From an uncultured Clostridia bacterium (GTDB lineage: Bacteria > Bacillota > Clostridia > Oscillospirales > CAG-272): 61,538 nucleotides of DNA. A model generated the notes under the pieces. The model did not search any database. It had not been told where the DNA came from and worked only from the letters and a program-made list of their open reading frames with translations. Numbering within the stretch: position 1 is the first letter of the stretch; the number at the start of each line of letters is the position of its first letter. Of the stretch, positions 25,201-34,773 are shown in pieces. The position numbers were made by a program, and so were the translations under genes. Location: assembly GCA_947631765.1 (NCBI GenBank), contig CANRMP010000014.1:1-61538 (forward strand), in the 5' to 3' direction.

Positions 25201-28200
25201 CGACAGCGACGGCGCAATTACGCCGAACGCCGGCTACGACCGTTCGCTTTATGTGAACATTCCGGCATCCGCCGTACCGACTCAGCTTGCAACGGTAACG
25301 CTTGGCCCGGATGGCGTATCGGCTTATCAGACAAACCTTGCAACCGATAAAAAATACGACGACGCTACCGGCAATATAGATTATGAAGATACATTTTATG
25401 ATGGTCTGAATGAGTATCAAAAGAAACAGTTCGCATACTACGCCGCGCAGTCAACGCCGCTTCGACTCTTCTATGCAGTGGGACTTGAAGAGGACCTTAT
25501 ACTCAGAGATGAAAAAGGCGAACAAATCGGAGTCGATTTCAGCAAAATTTCACCCGAGTATATAACAAATCATACCGTCGGGGAGCAGAACTATGTTTGG
25601 TTTATCTCAAACTACTACTCCGCGACCACCTATGACGACTACGCCTCCGAAACGGGCTCAGCCACACGCGGCGACCCGACGATGACCTTCTCTCCGAGCA
25701 TTGATAACCGCTATTACATATTCCAAAAGCCTCTGCCGCTTTATGCGCACGCTTACACCTTTGATGAGGACGGCAATCTCAGCGCTGTTGACAAAACCGG
25801 CGGCGGTACATGGGAACCCGAAACGAAGAATAAAGGCGGCAACGGAAAGGAAAAATGGGGAGACAGCACCGTCACCGGCGGCGGCGCATGGGCCGGCGGC
25901 GAGTTTATGGGAACATATGAGAACGCTGCTAAATTTGCAAAAAAGCAAAAGGAGGTTCTCGCAACCGAGCCGGATGGAAACGATTTTCGCTACATCACCG
26001 ACAGCACCGGCACAAAATATGTGTACCTCGATAATGGCATAATCTTCCTTGAGGATGACCTGATGGATCACGTCACCTCAGATGAAAACGGCGCATATAC
26101 CGAAAATTCAACCTCCTTCTCCTCGGACGACTATTTCTTCCTGACCGTCGAGTACTATCTGCCGATAAAGGGAACGGTAGGCAAAGAAGCCGATAGCAAT
26201 GAAGATATTCCAAACTCCTTTGGCGGGCGCAAGGTTCAAAGAGTTGTGGCGCGTAAGGGAAGCGAATTCGGTTCCGGCTTTGCCTCCGATGAGATAGACA
26301 ACGGAGATATGCTATGCTGGTCGGATATGAACGGGCTTATCGATATTACTTTCGAATACATGTCAAAGTCCGATACGGACGACCGCACGCGCGGCGAGCC
26401 GACCTTTGAAAAACTGACGCAAGCTGATAAGGACGAATTGCGCCCATATCTGACGGAAACGTGCGGCATCACCGAGGACAAGATGATGGACAATCCAGAC
26501 TACAACCCGGAAGACCCGGCAACGGGCGAAGCGAGGATCAGGGTCCTTGACTATCAGGTGAAATACTGGCTTGCGCTCCAACAGAACGCGCAAATCAAGG
26601 CGGCGCTGGAGGCGGCAAGGCAGGCGGCCACAACTGCCGGCGATGAGTTGAATGCTGCTAACTTCAACAAATATATGCAGTTTGCCGTTGCAGCAAAGCC
26701 CGGCGGTATCCGTTCCGGCGACATGGCAAGCAACGTCCATGCAAAGCAGAACTTTGAGCAGGACGGCGTACTCGTCGACGGCAACGTGACGGGAACGGCG
26801 GAGAACTATTATGTTCCTGTTGTGTCGGAGAATTCGGGCATCGGCGACGAGGTAATTCTCAACAACTACATGGGCAACAACGGTTATTTGGAGATCGCAA
26901 ACCAAATGCTCCATGTGACCAAAATGCTGGAGGCCCCCGAAGGCTTTAAGCTCTCACAGGAACAGCTGAACGAGAGGTTCAACTATCAAATTTACGTTCA
27001 GGGCGTAACGGGAATACGAAACGCCACAGTCACAAAATACAACGAGTATGCCGGAGTTTGGGAGCGTGAGCTTGCCTACATCGACGTGCTGACCGACAAC
27101 AGCAGTCTCGTTATGGATAACCAAAGCCGCCGCGCGGTGTTTATCAAAGATACGATAAATGGCAGCCTGCAAAGTCCCGTGCAGACCGCAAAAATGGTGG
27201 TCGAGTATAACGGCAAATACTATGTGGCAAACGAGGACGGCACGCTGACGGTGAAAAACGGTAGCGTTGATACGAACGTAAACCGCGAGGTTGACTCGAA
27301 CGAAACCCTTTACTACCTCTATCTGCCGTCCATCAACACTGGCTCTAATGTGCGCAGACTGTATCAGAACAAAGAATATGACGGTAAGGCGGAGGGCTAC
27401 CCTGGAACATATGCGACAGATAAAGAGAACTATGATTCGAAATTCCAACCCAACGGCGTGACTACCTTTGTGGATGAGGCTCATAAGGACATGGTAACTC
27501 CTGCGGAACCCGGCGAGGCAAACCGCGACAGCTACCGTCCGGCAACGAACGCTCGTCCCGCCGGAAGCCGAACCTATTGGGCGCAGGACGCCGAGCTGAT
27601 ACCGGTCGACGAAGTACAGGCAGCTGAGAACGCAAGCGGCAACGCTTTGACGCCTTCGACCTTTACGCTGATGTCTGCGCCCGGCGGAGTTTGGCAGCAC
27701 CAAGCGCACGAGGAAGAAAGTGGAAAGCAACACATAAAGCTGGACTATTACAACCTCGTCATCCGCAGACCGGAGGGCGAAACGAGCGCAACGGCGTTTG
27801 TGTCTCCGCTTTCTACCCGTTCGCAGTATATGACGGTCGAGCTTAAGTTCGGAATAAATTCGAATGATGACGGCGGTCCGAGCATGCCAAACGATACACT
27901 GACGGAAGACGACCTTTACGACTGCATAATTCCGACTGTTGACCGGCCCGATTTGTTCAGCGATACAAATAAAAACAGCGATAGTAAACAAATCGCTGCG
28001 CACACCGCCGAATTCACGCTGAGGCACGGCGAAGGACTGCTGCTCACAGGTCTTGATAACCGAATCGCTTACCGCTTCACCGAAAAGCTGACTGCCGATC
28101 AGATTGCAAAGGGCTACACGCTAAAGCAAATCAGCCACGTCCAGCAGCGCGGTTCGGAGAGTATCTATCTCCCCGGCGTGCAACAAATCCCGATCTACAC

Positions 28201-29950
28201 CAAGGAAGGCTCCACTTACGGCGCAGAATACGGTGCAGGGGCACAGAATAGAAAAATAGAAAACGACCTCACGTGGCAGTGGGATTCGACCGGCAACAAA
28301 AATGCGGGGGCGACGGAGAATCAAGAGCCCTTCGCGCACACCAACGCCATTATGTGGGAGTATTACGCTACCATGGCGACCGGCACATCCGGCAACCACC
28401 ACCAGCCGTCGAATGTTACGACGGAAAACAAAGAAAAGGAAAAGAACATCCAAGTATGGGACGGGTCAACTCCGAACAAGTATGATACGATTGAGAACCC
28501 ACATGAGGTGAAGGACAATCCAAGTTGCCAAGATGCAGGTTCCGTCGATGAGCTTGCACTCGGCAAATGTGATGTAAGGCAAGGCGACTCGATCCTCCAC
28601 TATATGTACTACAAAGGTCGGCTCATCGATCCGCACTACGAGGGCGAGGCTTCGACTTATCTGCGCAACATGTCGCGCTACGGAGTAAGCCCGACGGCAC
28701 ACTTCGGAATAGATGGCGAAACCGGCGAACAGGCAAATAAGCTTGACTACAACGGCGTATACTCTGTATACGGCAACACGGGATGGTTCGAGGAGCAGGT
28801 CAATTACACCAACACATGGGATCCCGATGCGCTCACAATTTCCAAAACTCTTGAGGCCGAGGAAGGAGACGCACTCTCCAAAGCCGATATGGATAAAGGA
28901 TTTGAGTATACCGTGACGTTTACTCTCCCCGAGTGGCTTGTGTCAACCACAGCCGAACCCAAGACGGAGACAAACGTTCTTGACAAGCTTTACTATTGGC
29001 AAGGCAAAACGGCGGATATCGATAAGCCTGTAGACCAAGACGGCGCACCGAGACTGTATGAAAAAGAAGCGATTGCAGCGCTGGGAACCACTCCTACCGT
29101 CAAAAAAACAATCGACGGTAAATCTCAATATGAATACACCTTCACTTTGAAGGCGGATGAGTCGATTGTGATTTACGGTTTGCCGGCTCAAACGACCTAC
29201 ACCGTGACCGAGAAACGTGATATGGATTATCCTCTCAAAGGTGAAACGGATCCGCAAGATTCAGAGTATTCGGCAAGCGGTGAAATCATAATGAGCAAAC
29301 GGATTTTGGGCGGAACTGTAACCGAAAATAAGTTTGACAACAAAATCTCATACGTCAACGAGAAGGTTAAAAAGACCGGATCGCTATCAATTGAAAAGCA
29401 AATTGTCACAAATTCCGGCGAGCCCGACGCGACAAAAGAGTTCAGCTTCTCAATAACGCTCACCGCGCCGTCGGAAGTTGGTAAATACTTTGTTTTGGAT
29501 GAAATCACAGTCCTTCTTACAAAGTCGAGCGACCCGGACGATCCCGGCGAACCTTTCGAGGTAGATTGGAATACCGAAGCAGAAGACGCTTCCCACAATC
29601 CGACAAAGCTTTCCTGCACAGCTTCGCTTCACCACGGCGATAAGATCACCCTTTACGGCATACCGTACGGCTCGACCTACAGCGTTTCTGAAGCGCAAAT
29701 CGACGGCTATGAGCTTAATAATGTGACAGTTAACGGTGAAAACGCCGAGAGCCTCGAGCCTAAGGGAACAATCGGTCCGGACGAAAGTACTCAAAAAATT
29801 GAGCTGCTTTTCCAAAACACCAAGGCAATTGAACTGCCTTTGACAGGCGGAAAGGGAAGACTCTTCTTCTACCTCATGGGCACAATACTTCTTGCGGCGC
29901 CTACCGTGACTGCGGTTTACACACTTAATAAGAAGTCGCACAACGCATAA
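22286..29950 (+). CDS. Giant LPxTG-anchored pilus tip adhesin with vWA domain
   Basis: A 2554-residue protein; GGAGG lies 10 nt before ATG 22286. An N-terminal export signal (hydrophobic segment about 28-52, FVSLLLCIGMIIPMLLYFGG) precedes a vWA domain beginning near residue 148 (IDLVIAVDMSASM, a MIDAS variant with Met for Thr) with a long insertion. The middle is large and unassigned. The last 600 residues hold Cna-B/SpaA-type beta modules with isopeptide-forming Lys and Glu (for example VTKMLEAPEGF, ALTISKTLEAEEG, GSLSIEKQIV). It ends in LPLTG (2517-2521), a hydrophobic helix and a basic tail for sortase. First of five pilus genes, it matches tip adhesins such as RrgA in order and layout but is about three times longer. 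Confidence 0.88.
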   Translation: MRALHIAAKNKNARHDKRMFGQHGRRFVSLLLCIGMIIPMLLYFGGFSFSSSAQPTKYVMNRTADRDTMDDYLNQLLSMEWGSRYAGRIWTDKSVFAFEDGGPNLVNLFMTTDGYKGQVGYTADFLHVFSALASSQVVNEYPPAPIDLVIAVDMSASMAQDTRCSINTLLDSTSNNSYTQNYGPEERTMAKRIENSRIQKTLDAINETIDALMKQNKENRVSVVVYGAGAAVLMPLAHYARVNGKEPYLSVGGMETLYTPDDLICDNTHGWVWTRNIDACYTVVANAMKSDADNPTFAGEPFKNSVSNNIDNSKPKSADGYEENQTYTEKVIANPGYETWDNVDPTKAGFGKDKQELKANTYVGYFTNTQGGIYLAYAQLAQTDNTTFTGKLTTGQSITVARIPAAIIMSDGGANFAFNKMDNWSSHYGEFKQEYQNEWNNDPPYFRNDNAGSGDNWDATDFSHRLGENDVQIGDEWYNVYLPGVLDDNKITSLYNTGAIADKNGNILSGNTLSTAPVWNYAGIFYSNDGDPFGTSGTVLETLLTAAYMRHVTETHYTNGWDNGHATKESRSDLLTYTMSVDSKNVPQWGRMRLYPSLDPKKYSLDSDDAWWSDETIFGSEDVGVGPNPPYNKTAVYTGLKNSWQSWKSGNSGTNANFVGVQRGYIEPLPTEGYTDTRFGNIKVTNQDVINNISYADDFYDIDTGEVVVKFQEILSEITSNIFVPISGDNDAGVGDSITYQDPLGEYMEIKNQAITATTHGNTEEAAYDMALLLFGQMHGLVRAGVYDWNWNDEWMRLHPNYGQHGVKAFPQGWYKGSPSEAGNAPLTDPACLKTDKYGTWPCKDPVTGTVYNNAEEARADGWVMRFNFETLLQFVPIVGAPESNLPENLSEQVKNTVYTCYRFAGTADERNMLRMNPIFGDEVPEEIQNAWNAYYANENSYPVGNDIYAGTPGVYRNSDIRVWIEDTGDFVDSDGAITPNAGYDRSLYVNIPASAVPTQLATVTLGPDGVSAYQTNLATDKKYDDATGNIDYEDTFYDGLNEYQKKQFAYYAAQSTPLRLFYAVGLEEDLILRDEKGEQIGVDFSKISPEYITNHTVGEQNYVWFISNYYSATTYDDYASETGSATRGDPTMTFSPSIDNRYYIFQKPLPLYAHAYTFDEDGNLSAVDKTGGGTWEPETKNKGGNGKEKWGDSTVTGGGAWAGGEFMGTYENAAKFAKKQKEVLATEPDGNDFRYITDSTGTKYVYLDNGIIFLEDDLMDHVTSDENGAYTENSTSFSSDDYFFLTVEYYLPIKGTVGKEADSNEDIPNSFGGRKVQRVVARKGSEFGSGFASDEIDNGDMLCWSDMNGLIDITFEYMSKSDTDDRTRGEPTFEKLTQADKDELRPYLTETCGITEDKMMDNPDYNPEDPATGEARIRVLDYQVKYWLALQQNAQIKAALEAARQAATTAGDELNAANFNKYMQFAVAAKPGGIRSGDMASNVHAKQNFEQDGVLVDGNVTGTAENYYVPVVSENSGIGDEVILNNYMGNNGYLEIANQMLHVTKMLEAPEGFKLSQEQLNERFNYQIYVQGVTGIRNATVTKYNEYAGVWERELAYIDVLTDNSSLVMDNQSRRAVFIKDTINGSLQSPVQTAKMVVEYNGKYYVANEDGTLTVKNGSVDTNVNREVDSNETLYYLYLPSINTGSNVRRLYQNKEYDGKAEGYPGTYATDKENYDSKFQPNGVTTFVDEAHKDMVTPAEPGEANRDSYRPATNARPAGSRTYWAQDAELIPVDEVQAAENASGNALTPSTFTLMSAPGGVWQHQAHEEESGKQHIKLDYYNLVIRRPEGETSATAFVSPLSTRSQYMTVELKFGINSNDDGGPSMPNDTLTEDDLYDCIIPTVDRPDLFSDTNKNSDSKQIAAHTAEFTLRHGEGLLLTGLDNRIAYRFTEKLTADQIAKGYTLKQISHVQQRGSESIYLPGVQQIPIYTKEGSTYGAEYGAGAQNRKIENDLTWQWDSTGNKNAGATENQEPFAHTNAIMWEYYATMATGTSGNHHQPSNVTTENKEKEKNIQVWDGSTPNKYDTIENPHEVKDNPSCQDAGSVDELALGKCDVRQGDSILHYMYYKGRLIDPHYEGEASTYLRNMSRYGVSPTAHFGIDGETGEQANKLDYNGVYSVYGNTGWFEEQVNYTNTWDPDALTISKTLEAEEGDALSKADMDKGFEYTVTFTLPEWLVSTTAEPKTETNVLDKLYYWQGKTADIDKPVDQDGAPRLYEKEAIAALGTTPTVKKTIDGKSQYEYTFTLKADESIVIYGLPAQTTYTVTEKRDMDYPLKGETDPQDSEYSASGEIIMSKRILGGTVTENKFDNKISYVNEKVKKTGSLSIEKQIVTNSGEPDATKEFSFSITLTAPSEVGKYFVLDEITVLLTKSSDPDDPGEPFEVDWNTEAEDASHNPTKLSCTASLHHGDKITLYGIPYGSTYSVSEAQIDGYELNNVTVNGENAESLEPKGTIGPDESTQKIELLFQNTKAIELPLTGGKGRLFFYLMGTILLAAPTVTAVYTLNKKSHNA

Positions 29951-30020
29951 GCCCGCAGGGCATGACTTAATAACCAAATTAAATTAAAATAGATTTATTT
30001 ACTGAAAGGAAAGTAAAGCT

Positions 30021-31970
30021 ATGAAAAACACAAAGCATTTATTCGCCCGCATCATTGCCGTTGCATTAATCGTCATGATGATTGTGCCGGCAGCAATTAC
30101 GGCGATGGCGTCTACGGAAAACCCGAATGAGCCTCCGTTCACCATTACCATCAATAACAATGAAGGTCTGCCCGCAATGGTTGATAGTCAGTTCTCCGCA
30201 TATCAGATCTTTACGGGTAAGCCGTATCAAAACGGAACCGGTAGAGATGAATTCGGCAACACTTTCAATAAATATTCACTTGCCGACATACAGTGGGGCG
30301 CGAGCGTTATTACTTCCAAAACCACCGGAGAAGTTCCCCCTACAAAAACTCAAACAATTGCTCAAGCGCTTAAAGCGACGGAAAGCTTCGCAGTGCGCGA
30401 CGCCTTTAGAAGTATTTCCGACTCAGCAAGCGCAGCAGAGATCGCCGCAGTGCTTGCAAAGCCCGAAAATGCAAATAACACCTTCCTTCAGGCGTTTTCC
30501 GCATTCCTTGTAGGCAGCGGCGCAGGAAAGCCTGACAGCTGGTTAAAAGAGTCAGCCTCGGTAACTGTTGGCAGTGAAGCAGATCAAAAAACCTACACCT
30601 ATCCCGAAACTTCAACCGCCAATGCCGGCACTTTGCCTGCAGCTTCCGACGATTACTCGACTATTACCGTTGAACAAGCCGGTTATTATCTTATCGTTGA
30701 GACTACTGTTCCGACCGTCGAAGGAGCTTCCGCTGTCGAATCCGAGTATATCCTTGCAGTTCTCGGAGATCAGACTATCAACATTAAAGCCAATGTTCCT
30801 ACAGTCGATAAGGACATTACCGATCCCGGAGTATACGGCAATGAAAACGGCGACAGCGTCGGACTTGGCGACCATGTTAAATTTACTCTTACAGGCACAC
30901 TTCCCAGCAACTTTGATGATTATAAACTTGAGACAGGTGAATCTGTATTTAACGAATGGTACTATTACTCATTTACCGATACTCTCTCCAAGGGTCTAAC
31001 ATATGATACCGACTCGCTTAAGGTTTACATCGTAAACGGCGCCGAGAAAAAGGAAGTCGCACTTGACTCCGTAACGAGCGCAAACTGGGTTGAGAGTCAT
31101 GCTGCCAAAGGACAGTTCCCGAGACTGTCTACATCCACTGACGCCGCAGGCACCACTATTATAATTGATATGGGCGACCTGAAACTCGGCTACGCAGATA
31201 ATGATTTTACAATTAATAAAGACACAGATATCGTTGTCGAATACACCGCAACTGTCAATGATGACGCAGTTATAGGTGTAGAGGGCAACCCGAATACCGT
31301 TAAGCTTACTTATTCCAACGACCCGAACCGTGAGGAATCAATGGGATATACTCCCGAGGTTACAGTCAGAGTCTATACCTTTAATCTCGAGCTTGAAAAG
31401 GTAGCACAAAATGAACATGCCACTAAGCTTGCCGGCGCAAGGTTTTACCTTACAAAGCAAGGCTCGGACGGAACTTATTATTACTGCAAGACCGGCGATA
31501 ATTATGAATGGGTAAAAGAAGAAACCGGTGGCAAAAGACCCGGCAATGCCGTTCAGCTTGAGACAAACGCTGAAGGTAAATTTACCGAAAATGTAACCGG
31601 ACTTGACGCGGACGTTGAATATACCCTTACCGAGATAATCGCTCCCGACGGATATAATACAATAGATCCTATCGTCTTCTCATTTACAGTCGATATAGCC
31701 GAAACCGGAGAGCTTCAAGACATTACTTTGACACCTGATTCAAGCAGAGACGGTCTCACTTGGTATGTTTCCACGCGCACTCCCGGCTCTTCGGACATTA
31801 CAGCGTCTTTGTCAGTCATTGTTGAAGACCCCGAAGCTCCCTTCCTGCCCTTCACCGGCGGCGCCGGCACGGTTATCTTCTATGTTGTCGGCGGTCTCAT
31901 GATCGCGGGCGTGGCTTTCTACATCGCTCTTTCCGGCAAGAAGAACAAGAAAGAACAAAAAGAAAATTAA
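30021..31970 (+). CDS. Major (backbone) pilin, isopeptide-forming, LPFTG-anchored
   Basis: A 649-residue protein with a Sec signal peptide (residues 1 to about 30, AVALIVMMIVPAAITAMA). An N-terminal FimA-type pilin domain follows, then a D2-type isopeptide domain around residues 255-420 (VDKDITDPGVYG, KFTLTGTLPSNFDDYK, YSFTDTLSKGLTYD) and a Cna-B domain (about 455-600, FNLELEKVAQ...LTEIIAPDGYN). It ends in LPFTG, a transmembrane helix and KKNKKEQKEN. Size and domain order match the shaft subunit polymerised by the pilin sortase encoded next. Separated by 70 nt from the tip gene. Confidence 0.92.
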   Translation: MKNTKHLFARIIAVALIVMMIVPAAITAMASTENPNEPPFTITINNNEGLPAMVDSQFSAYQIFTGKPYQNGTGRDEFGNTFNKYSLADIQWGASVITSKTTGEVPPTKTQTIAQALKATESFAVRDAFRSISDSASAAEIAAVLAKPENANNTFLQAFSAFLVGSGAGKPDSWLKESASVTVGSEADQKTYTYPETSTANAGTLPAASDDYSTITVEQAGYYLIVETTVPTVEGASAVESEYILAVLGDQTINIKANVPTVDKDITDPGVYGNENGDSVGLGDHVKFTLTGTLPSNFDDYKLETGESVFNEWYYYSFTDTLSKGLTYDTDSLKVYIVNGAEKKEVALDSVTSANWVESHAAKGQFPRLSTSTDAAGTTIIIDMGDLKLGYADNDFTINKDTDIVVEYTATVNDDAVIGVEGNPNTVKLTYSNDPNREESMGYTPEVTVRVYTFNLELEKVAQNEHATKLAGARFYLTKQGSDGTYYYCKTGDNYEWVKEETGGKRPGNAVQLETNAEGKFTENVTGLDADVEYTLTEIIAPDGYNTIDPIVFSFTVDIAETGELQDITLTPDSSRDGLTWYVSTRTPGSSDITASLSVIVEDPEAPFLPFTGGAGTVIFYVVGGLMIAGVAFYIALSGKKNKKEQKEN

Positions 31971-32061
31971 TTTTAACGGATAAAAAATACCCGTTTTAAA
32001 GTACTCGCGTTTTGCGGCGGTAAAATTCATTTTTGCCGCCGTGCGCGGGTGGGAGAAGCCT

Positions 32062-32973
32062 ATGAAAAAAAGCAAAGCCGACACACAAAAGAGCGCCGGA
32101 AAAGTTAAAAAAATTATTACCGTCGTGATTTTGACGCTTGTCGCCCTTGCAGGTCTATCCCTCCTGCTCTATCCGACAGTCGCCGATTTTATCAATGTCT
32201 ATCACAACAAAAGAGTTGTCGGCGACTATCAAAAGCAGGTTAAAAAGCTGGATAAAAACACATACGACGACATTGTAAGCAGTGTGCAGGAATATAATGC
32301 CGAGCTTGCCGCAAGCTCTCCCTTTATTAAGGGTCTCACTCCCGAAAAGAGGAAGGAATATTCGGGGCTGCTTGACATTATGGGCACAGGCGTGATGGGA
32401 TATATCGAAATCGACACGCCGAGCGTCAATATAAGCCTTGCTATCTATCACGGTACAAGCGAGGGCGTTCTCCACACGGGAGCAGGGCACCTTGAGGGCT
32501 CCTCCCTGCCTATTGACGGAGAAAGCGTTCATACCGTGCTCTCCGCTCACAGCGGTCTGCCCTCCGCGAAGCTTTTTACCAATATTGACAGGCTCAAGGT
32601 CGGAGAAACGTTTGAGCTTCATGTGCTTAATGAGGTCCTGACCTATGAGATTGACAATATTGTCACCGTCCTTCCCGAGGAGGTTGAGGGTATACTTTCA
32701 ATCGAGGAAGGGAAAAATCTCTGCACTCTTATGACATGTACGCCGTACGGCGTCAATACTCACCGTCTGCTTGTCACCGGTCACCGTATCGAAACGCCGC
32801 AAAAAGAAGAAAAAGAAGAAAGTACCATACCGTTTTTCAATGTCAACCGCAATAACGCGGCAATGCACCCGATGTATATTATTATACCTGTAGTAATTGT
32901 CATTTCGGCTGTTTCTCTTGCGTTCTTGCTGAGATTTTTGAAAAAAAGAAAAGATAAACGAAAAAATGATTGA
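32062..32973 (+). CDS. Class C (pilin-polymerising) sortase
   Basis: A 303-residue protein from ATG 32062 (GGGAG 7 nt upstream). N-terminal transmembrane helix (residues about 20-45), a lid-like segment, then the sortase barrel: GYIEIDTPSVNISLAIYHGT, the catalytic His in VLSAHSG, Cys in LCTLMTCTPYG and Arg in HRLLVTGHR. A second C-terminal transmembrane helix (about 270-293) is typical of class C enzymes. It joins backbone pilins head to tail through the LPxTG Thr and a pilin Lys. Confidence 0.93.
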   Translation: MKKSKADTQKSAGKVKKIITVVILTLVALAGLSLLLYPTVADFINVYHNKRVVGDYQKQVKKLDKNTYDDIVSSVQEYNAELAASSPFIKGLTPEKRKEYSGLLDIMGTGVMGYIEIDTPSVNISLAIYHGTSEGVLHTGAGHLEGSSLPIDGESVHTVLSAHSGLPSAKLFTNIDRLKVGETFELHVLNEVLTYEIDNIVTVLPEEVEGILSIEEGKNLCTLMTCTPYGVNTHRLLVTGHRIETPQKEEKEESTIPFFNVNRNNAAMHPMYIIIPVVIVISAVSLAFLLRFLKKRKDKRKND

Positions 32974-33006
32974 TACCATCACGGTTAGGAGGGAATGTTT
33001 TAAATT

Positions 33007-33948
33007 ATGAAAATAAGAATTTTCCCTATAATATTGGCTCTTATGCTGCTCCTGACGGTATTTTTGCCCGCCACGGCTTTTGCCGCGGAGGAAGACGGGT
33101 CGATTGTCATTACCTTTAAGCATCAAGGCAAAGCAATTTCAATGGCTCCGTTTTATCTGTATCACGTCGCAAATTGGGACGGGGATGAATATGTGCTGAC
33201 CGATGAATTTGCAAATTTTTCGGTCGTCCTCCCCGACTCCGACGACTCTGCCGCCTGGTCTGCCCTTGCCGAAACGCTCTCTGCGTACACGCGCTATGGG
33301 CAGGTGCACACCTCGCTTGCCGAGTATACCGACAAAAGCGGAAGAGTGAAATTTGACGGGCTGGATATCGGACTCTATCTTGTTGTCGGCTATGCCGTCA
33401 CCGAGGGTGAGACTATTTATATACCGCAGCCGATGCTCGTTTCGGTGCCGTATAACGATATAGACGGAGAAATCCATTATGATGTTTATACCGAGCCGAA
33501 ATATGAATACCGCAATATAAGCGGCGAAAAGCTCGAACGTCACGTCCTCAAAATCTGGGAGGACAGCGACAACAAGGAGCTGCGCCCAAATTATATTACC
33601 GTTGCGCTTCTTTGCGACGGCGAGGTTTATGACAGACAGACCTTGAACGAGGATAACAATTGGCGCTATACCTGGACAGAGCTTGACCCGGCGCATGAAT
33701 GGCAGATTGTCGAAGAGGTCGTGCCGGAGGAATATACCGTGCAAATAGTGCAGCAGGGAGTCACATTCACTGTTACAAATACCTGTGACAATCCGCCGCC
33801 TCCGCCTCCTCCTCCGCCTCCCACCCTGCCTCAAACGGGTATGCTTTGGTGGCCTGTGCCGGTGCTCTTCGGAGCGGGTGTGCTGCTTATAGTCGTCGGG
33901 GCAGTTCTGCTTGCTGTTGTTTGCAGACGGAAAAAAGAAGATGCTTAA
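33007..33948 (+). CDS. Basal/anchor minor pilin with polyproline stalk, LPQTG
   Basis: A 313-residue protein with signal peptide (IFPIILALMLLLTVFLPATA), an N-terminal pilin domain (residues about 25-160) and a Cna-B domain (about 175-260, LERHVLKIWEDSDNKELRP...EWQIVEEVVPEEY). A run of ten prolines precedes LPQTG, a transmembrane helix and RRKKEDA. A proline-rich segment before the sorting signal is the mark of basal pilins that span the wall, as in FimB/RrgC-like subunits. Its stop overlaps the next sortase gene by 8 nt. Confidence 0.9.
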   Translation: MKIRIFPIILALMLLLTVFLPATAFAAEEDGSIVITFKHQGKAISMAPFYLYHVANWDGDEYVLTDEFANFSVVLPDSDDSAAWSALAETLSAYTRYGQVHTSLAEYTDKSGRVKFDGLDIGLYLVVGYAVTEGETIYIPQPMLVSVPYNDIDGEIHYDVYTEPKYEYRNISGEKLERHVLKIWEDSDNKELRPNYITVALLCDGEVYDRQTLNEDNNWRYTWTELDPAHEWQIVEEVVPEEYTVQIVQQGVTFTVTNTCDNPPPPPPPPPPTLPQTGMLWWPVPVLFGAGVLLIVVGAVLLAVVCRRKKEDA

Positions 33949-34639
33949 ACGTATAATTTGCATTGTCGCAATATGTCTTGGCGTCTTGCTGATTCTTTTG
34001 TCTGCGGCTATTGCCATGTACAACATTTGGGATGAGAACCGCGCTCGCGAGTCGGTTGAAAATGTGCTCGAGCTTGTCGTGCAAGCGCAGCAGGCGGCAA
34101 AGAATCCGAACTCTACGAATAAAATCCCGAGTAATGGCAGCTCCGCAGACCCAAATGACAAAGAGAACCCGCCGGAGATCGACGATCCTTCGTTTTCGCA
34201 AAGCGAGGATATCGTTCCGGATTATGTGCTTGACCCCGACAAGGATCTGCCTTCGGTGAAAATCAACGGGTATAAATACGTCGGAACAATTCATATTCCG
34301 GTGCTTGAGCTCGAGCTGCCCGTGCTTGAAAGCTGGAGCTTAAAGCTGCTCAAACGCGCGCCCTGCCGATACCTCGGAACGCCGTATCAGGAGAATATGA
34401 TAATCTGCGGGCACAACTATTCCTCACATTTCGGGTCGCTTAAGAACCTGCAACGCGGAGATTCTGTCTATTTTACCGATATGGACGGCAACGACTTTGA
34501 ATATATAGTCGAGCTTGTCGAGACAATTCCCGGTACGGGAGTCGAGCAAATGCAGAGCGGCGATTGGGCGCTTACATTATTTACATGTACGCTCAACTCG
34601 AAATCGCGCGTTACGGTGCGCTGCTCGGCTGTAAAATAA
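33941..34639 (+). CDS. Second sortase, shorter, probably class D/B-like anchor
   Basis: A 232-residue protein overlapping the basal pilin gene. A single N-terminal transmembrane helix (CIVAICLGVLLILLSAAIAM) and a long Ser/Pro/Asp-rich linker (about 45-105) lead to a compact sortase domain: IHIPVLELELPVLE, catalytic His in IICGHNYSSHFG, Cys in LTLFTCTLNSKSRV, and Arg. It lacks the C-terminal transmembrane helix of the first sortase. Beside the basal pilin, it most likely attaches that subunit, and hence the pilus, to peptidoglycan. Confidence 0.85.
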   Translation: MLKRIICIVAICLGVLLILLSAAIAMYNIWDENRARESVENVLELVVQAQQAAKNPNSTNKIPSNGSSADPNDKENPPEIDDPSFSQSEDIVPDYVLDPDKDLPSVKINGYKYVGTIHIPVLELELPVLESWSLKLLKRAPCRYLGTPYQENMIICGHNYSSHFGSLKNLQRGDSVYFTDMDGNDFEYIVELVETIPGTGVEQMQSGDWALTLFTCTLNSKSRVTVRCSAVK

Positions 34640-34650
34640 TTATGCTTTTT

Positions 34651-34693
34651 CAGGCGGACCTTGCTTTTTAAGTGAGTCCGCCTGCGATTTTTT
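34651..34693 (+). terminator. Intrinsic terminator of the pilus operon
   Basis: CAGGCGGAC (34651-34659) pairs with GTCCGCCTG (34676-34684), followed by a T-rich run (34688-34693). Confidence 0.88.
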
Positions 34694-34725
34694 GCCGCAA
34701 GGGGGTATGTTTTTATTCGGCTTAC

Positions 34726-34754
34726 TTGACTTTTTGCAGCCGGTATGATATAAT
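34726..34754 (+). promoter_or_regulatory. Sigma-A promoter of the cobalamin-controlled operon
   Basis: TTGACT (34726-34731), 17 bp, TATAAT (34749-34754). It starts transcription about 15 nt before the riboswitch. Confidence 0.85.
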
Positions 34755-34773
34755 GTAAAAAACATAATAATTA

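Noticed and set aside
24098-25420. A 440-codon leftward open frame inside the giant pilus adhesin gene
   Set aside because: It is an antisense shadow with no ribosome site or domain; the rightward frame has signal peptide, vWA, Cna-B and LPLTG.
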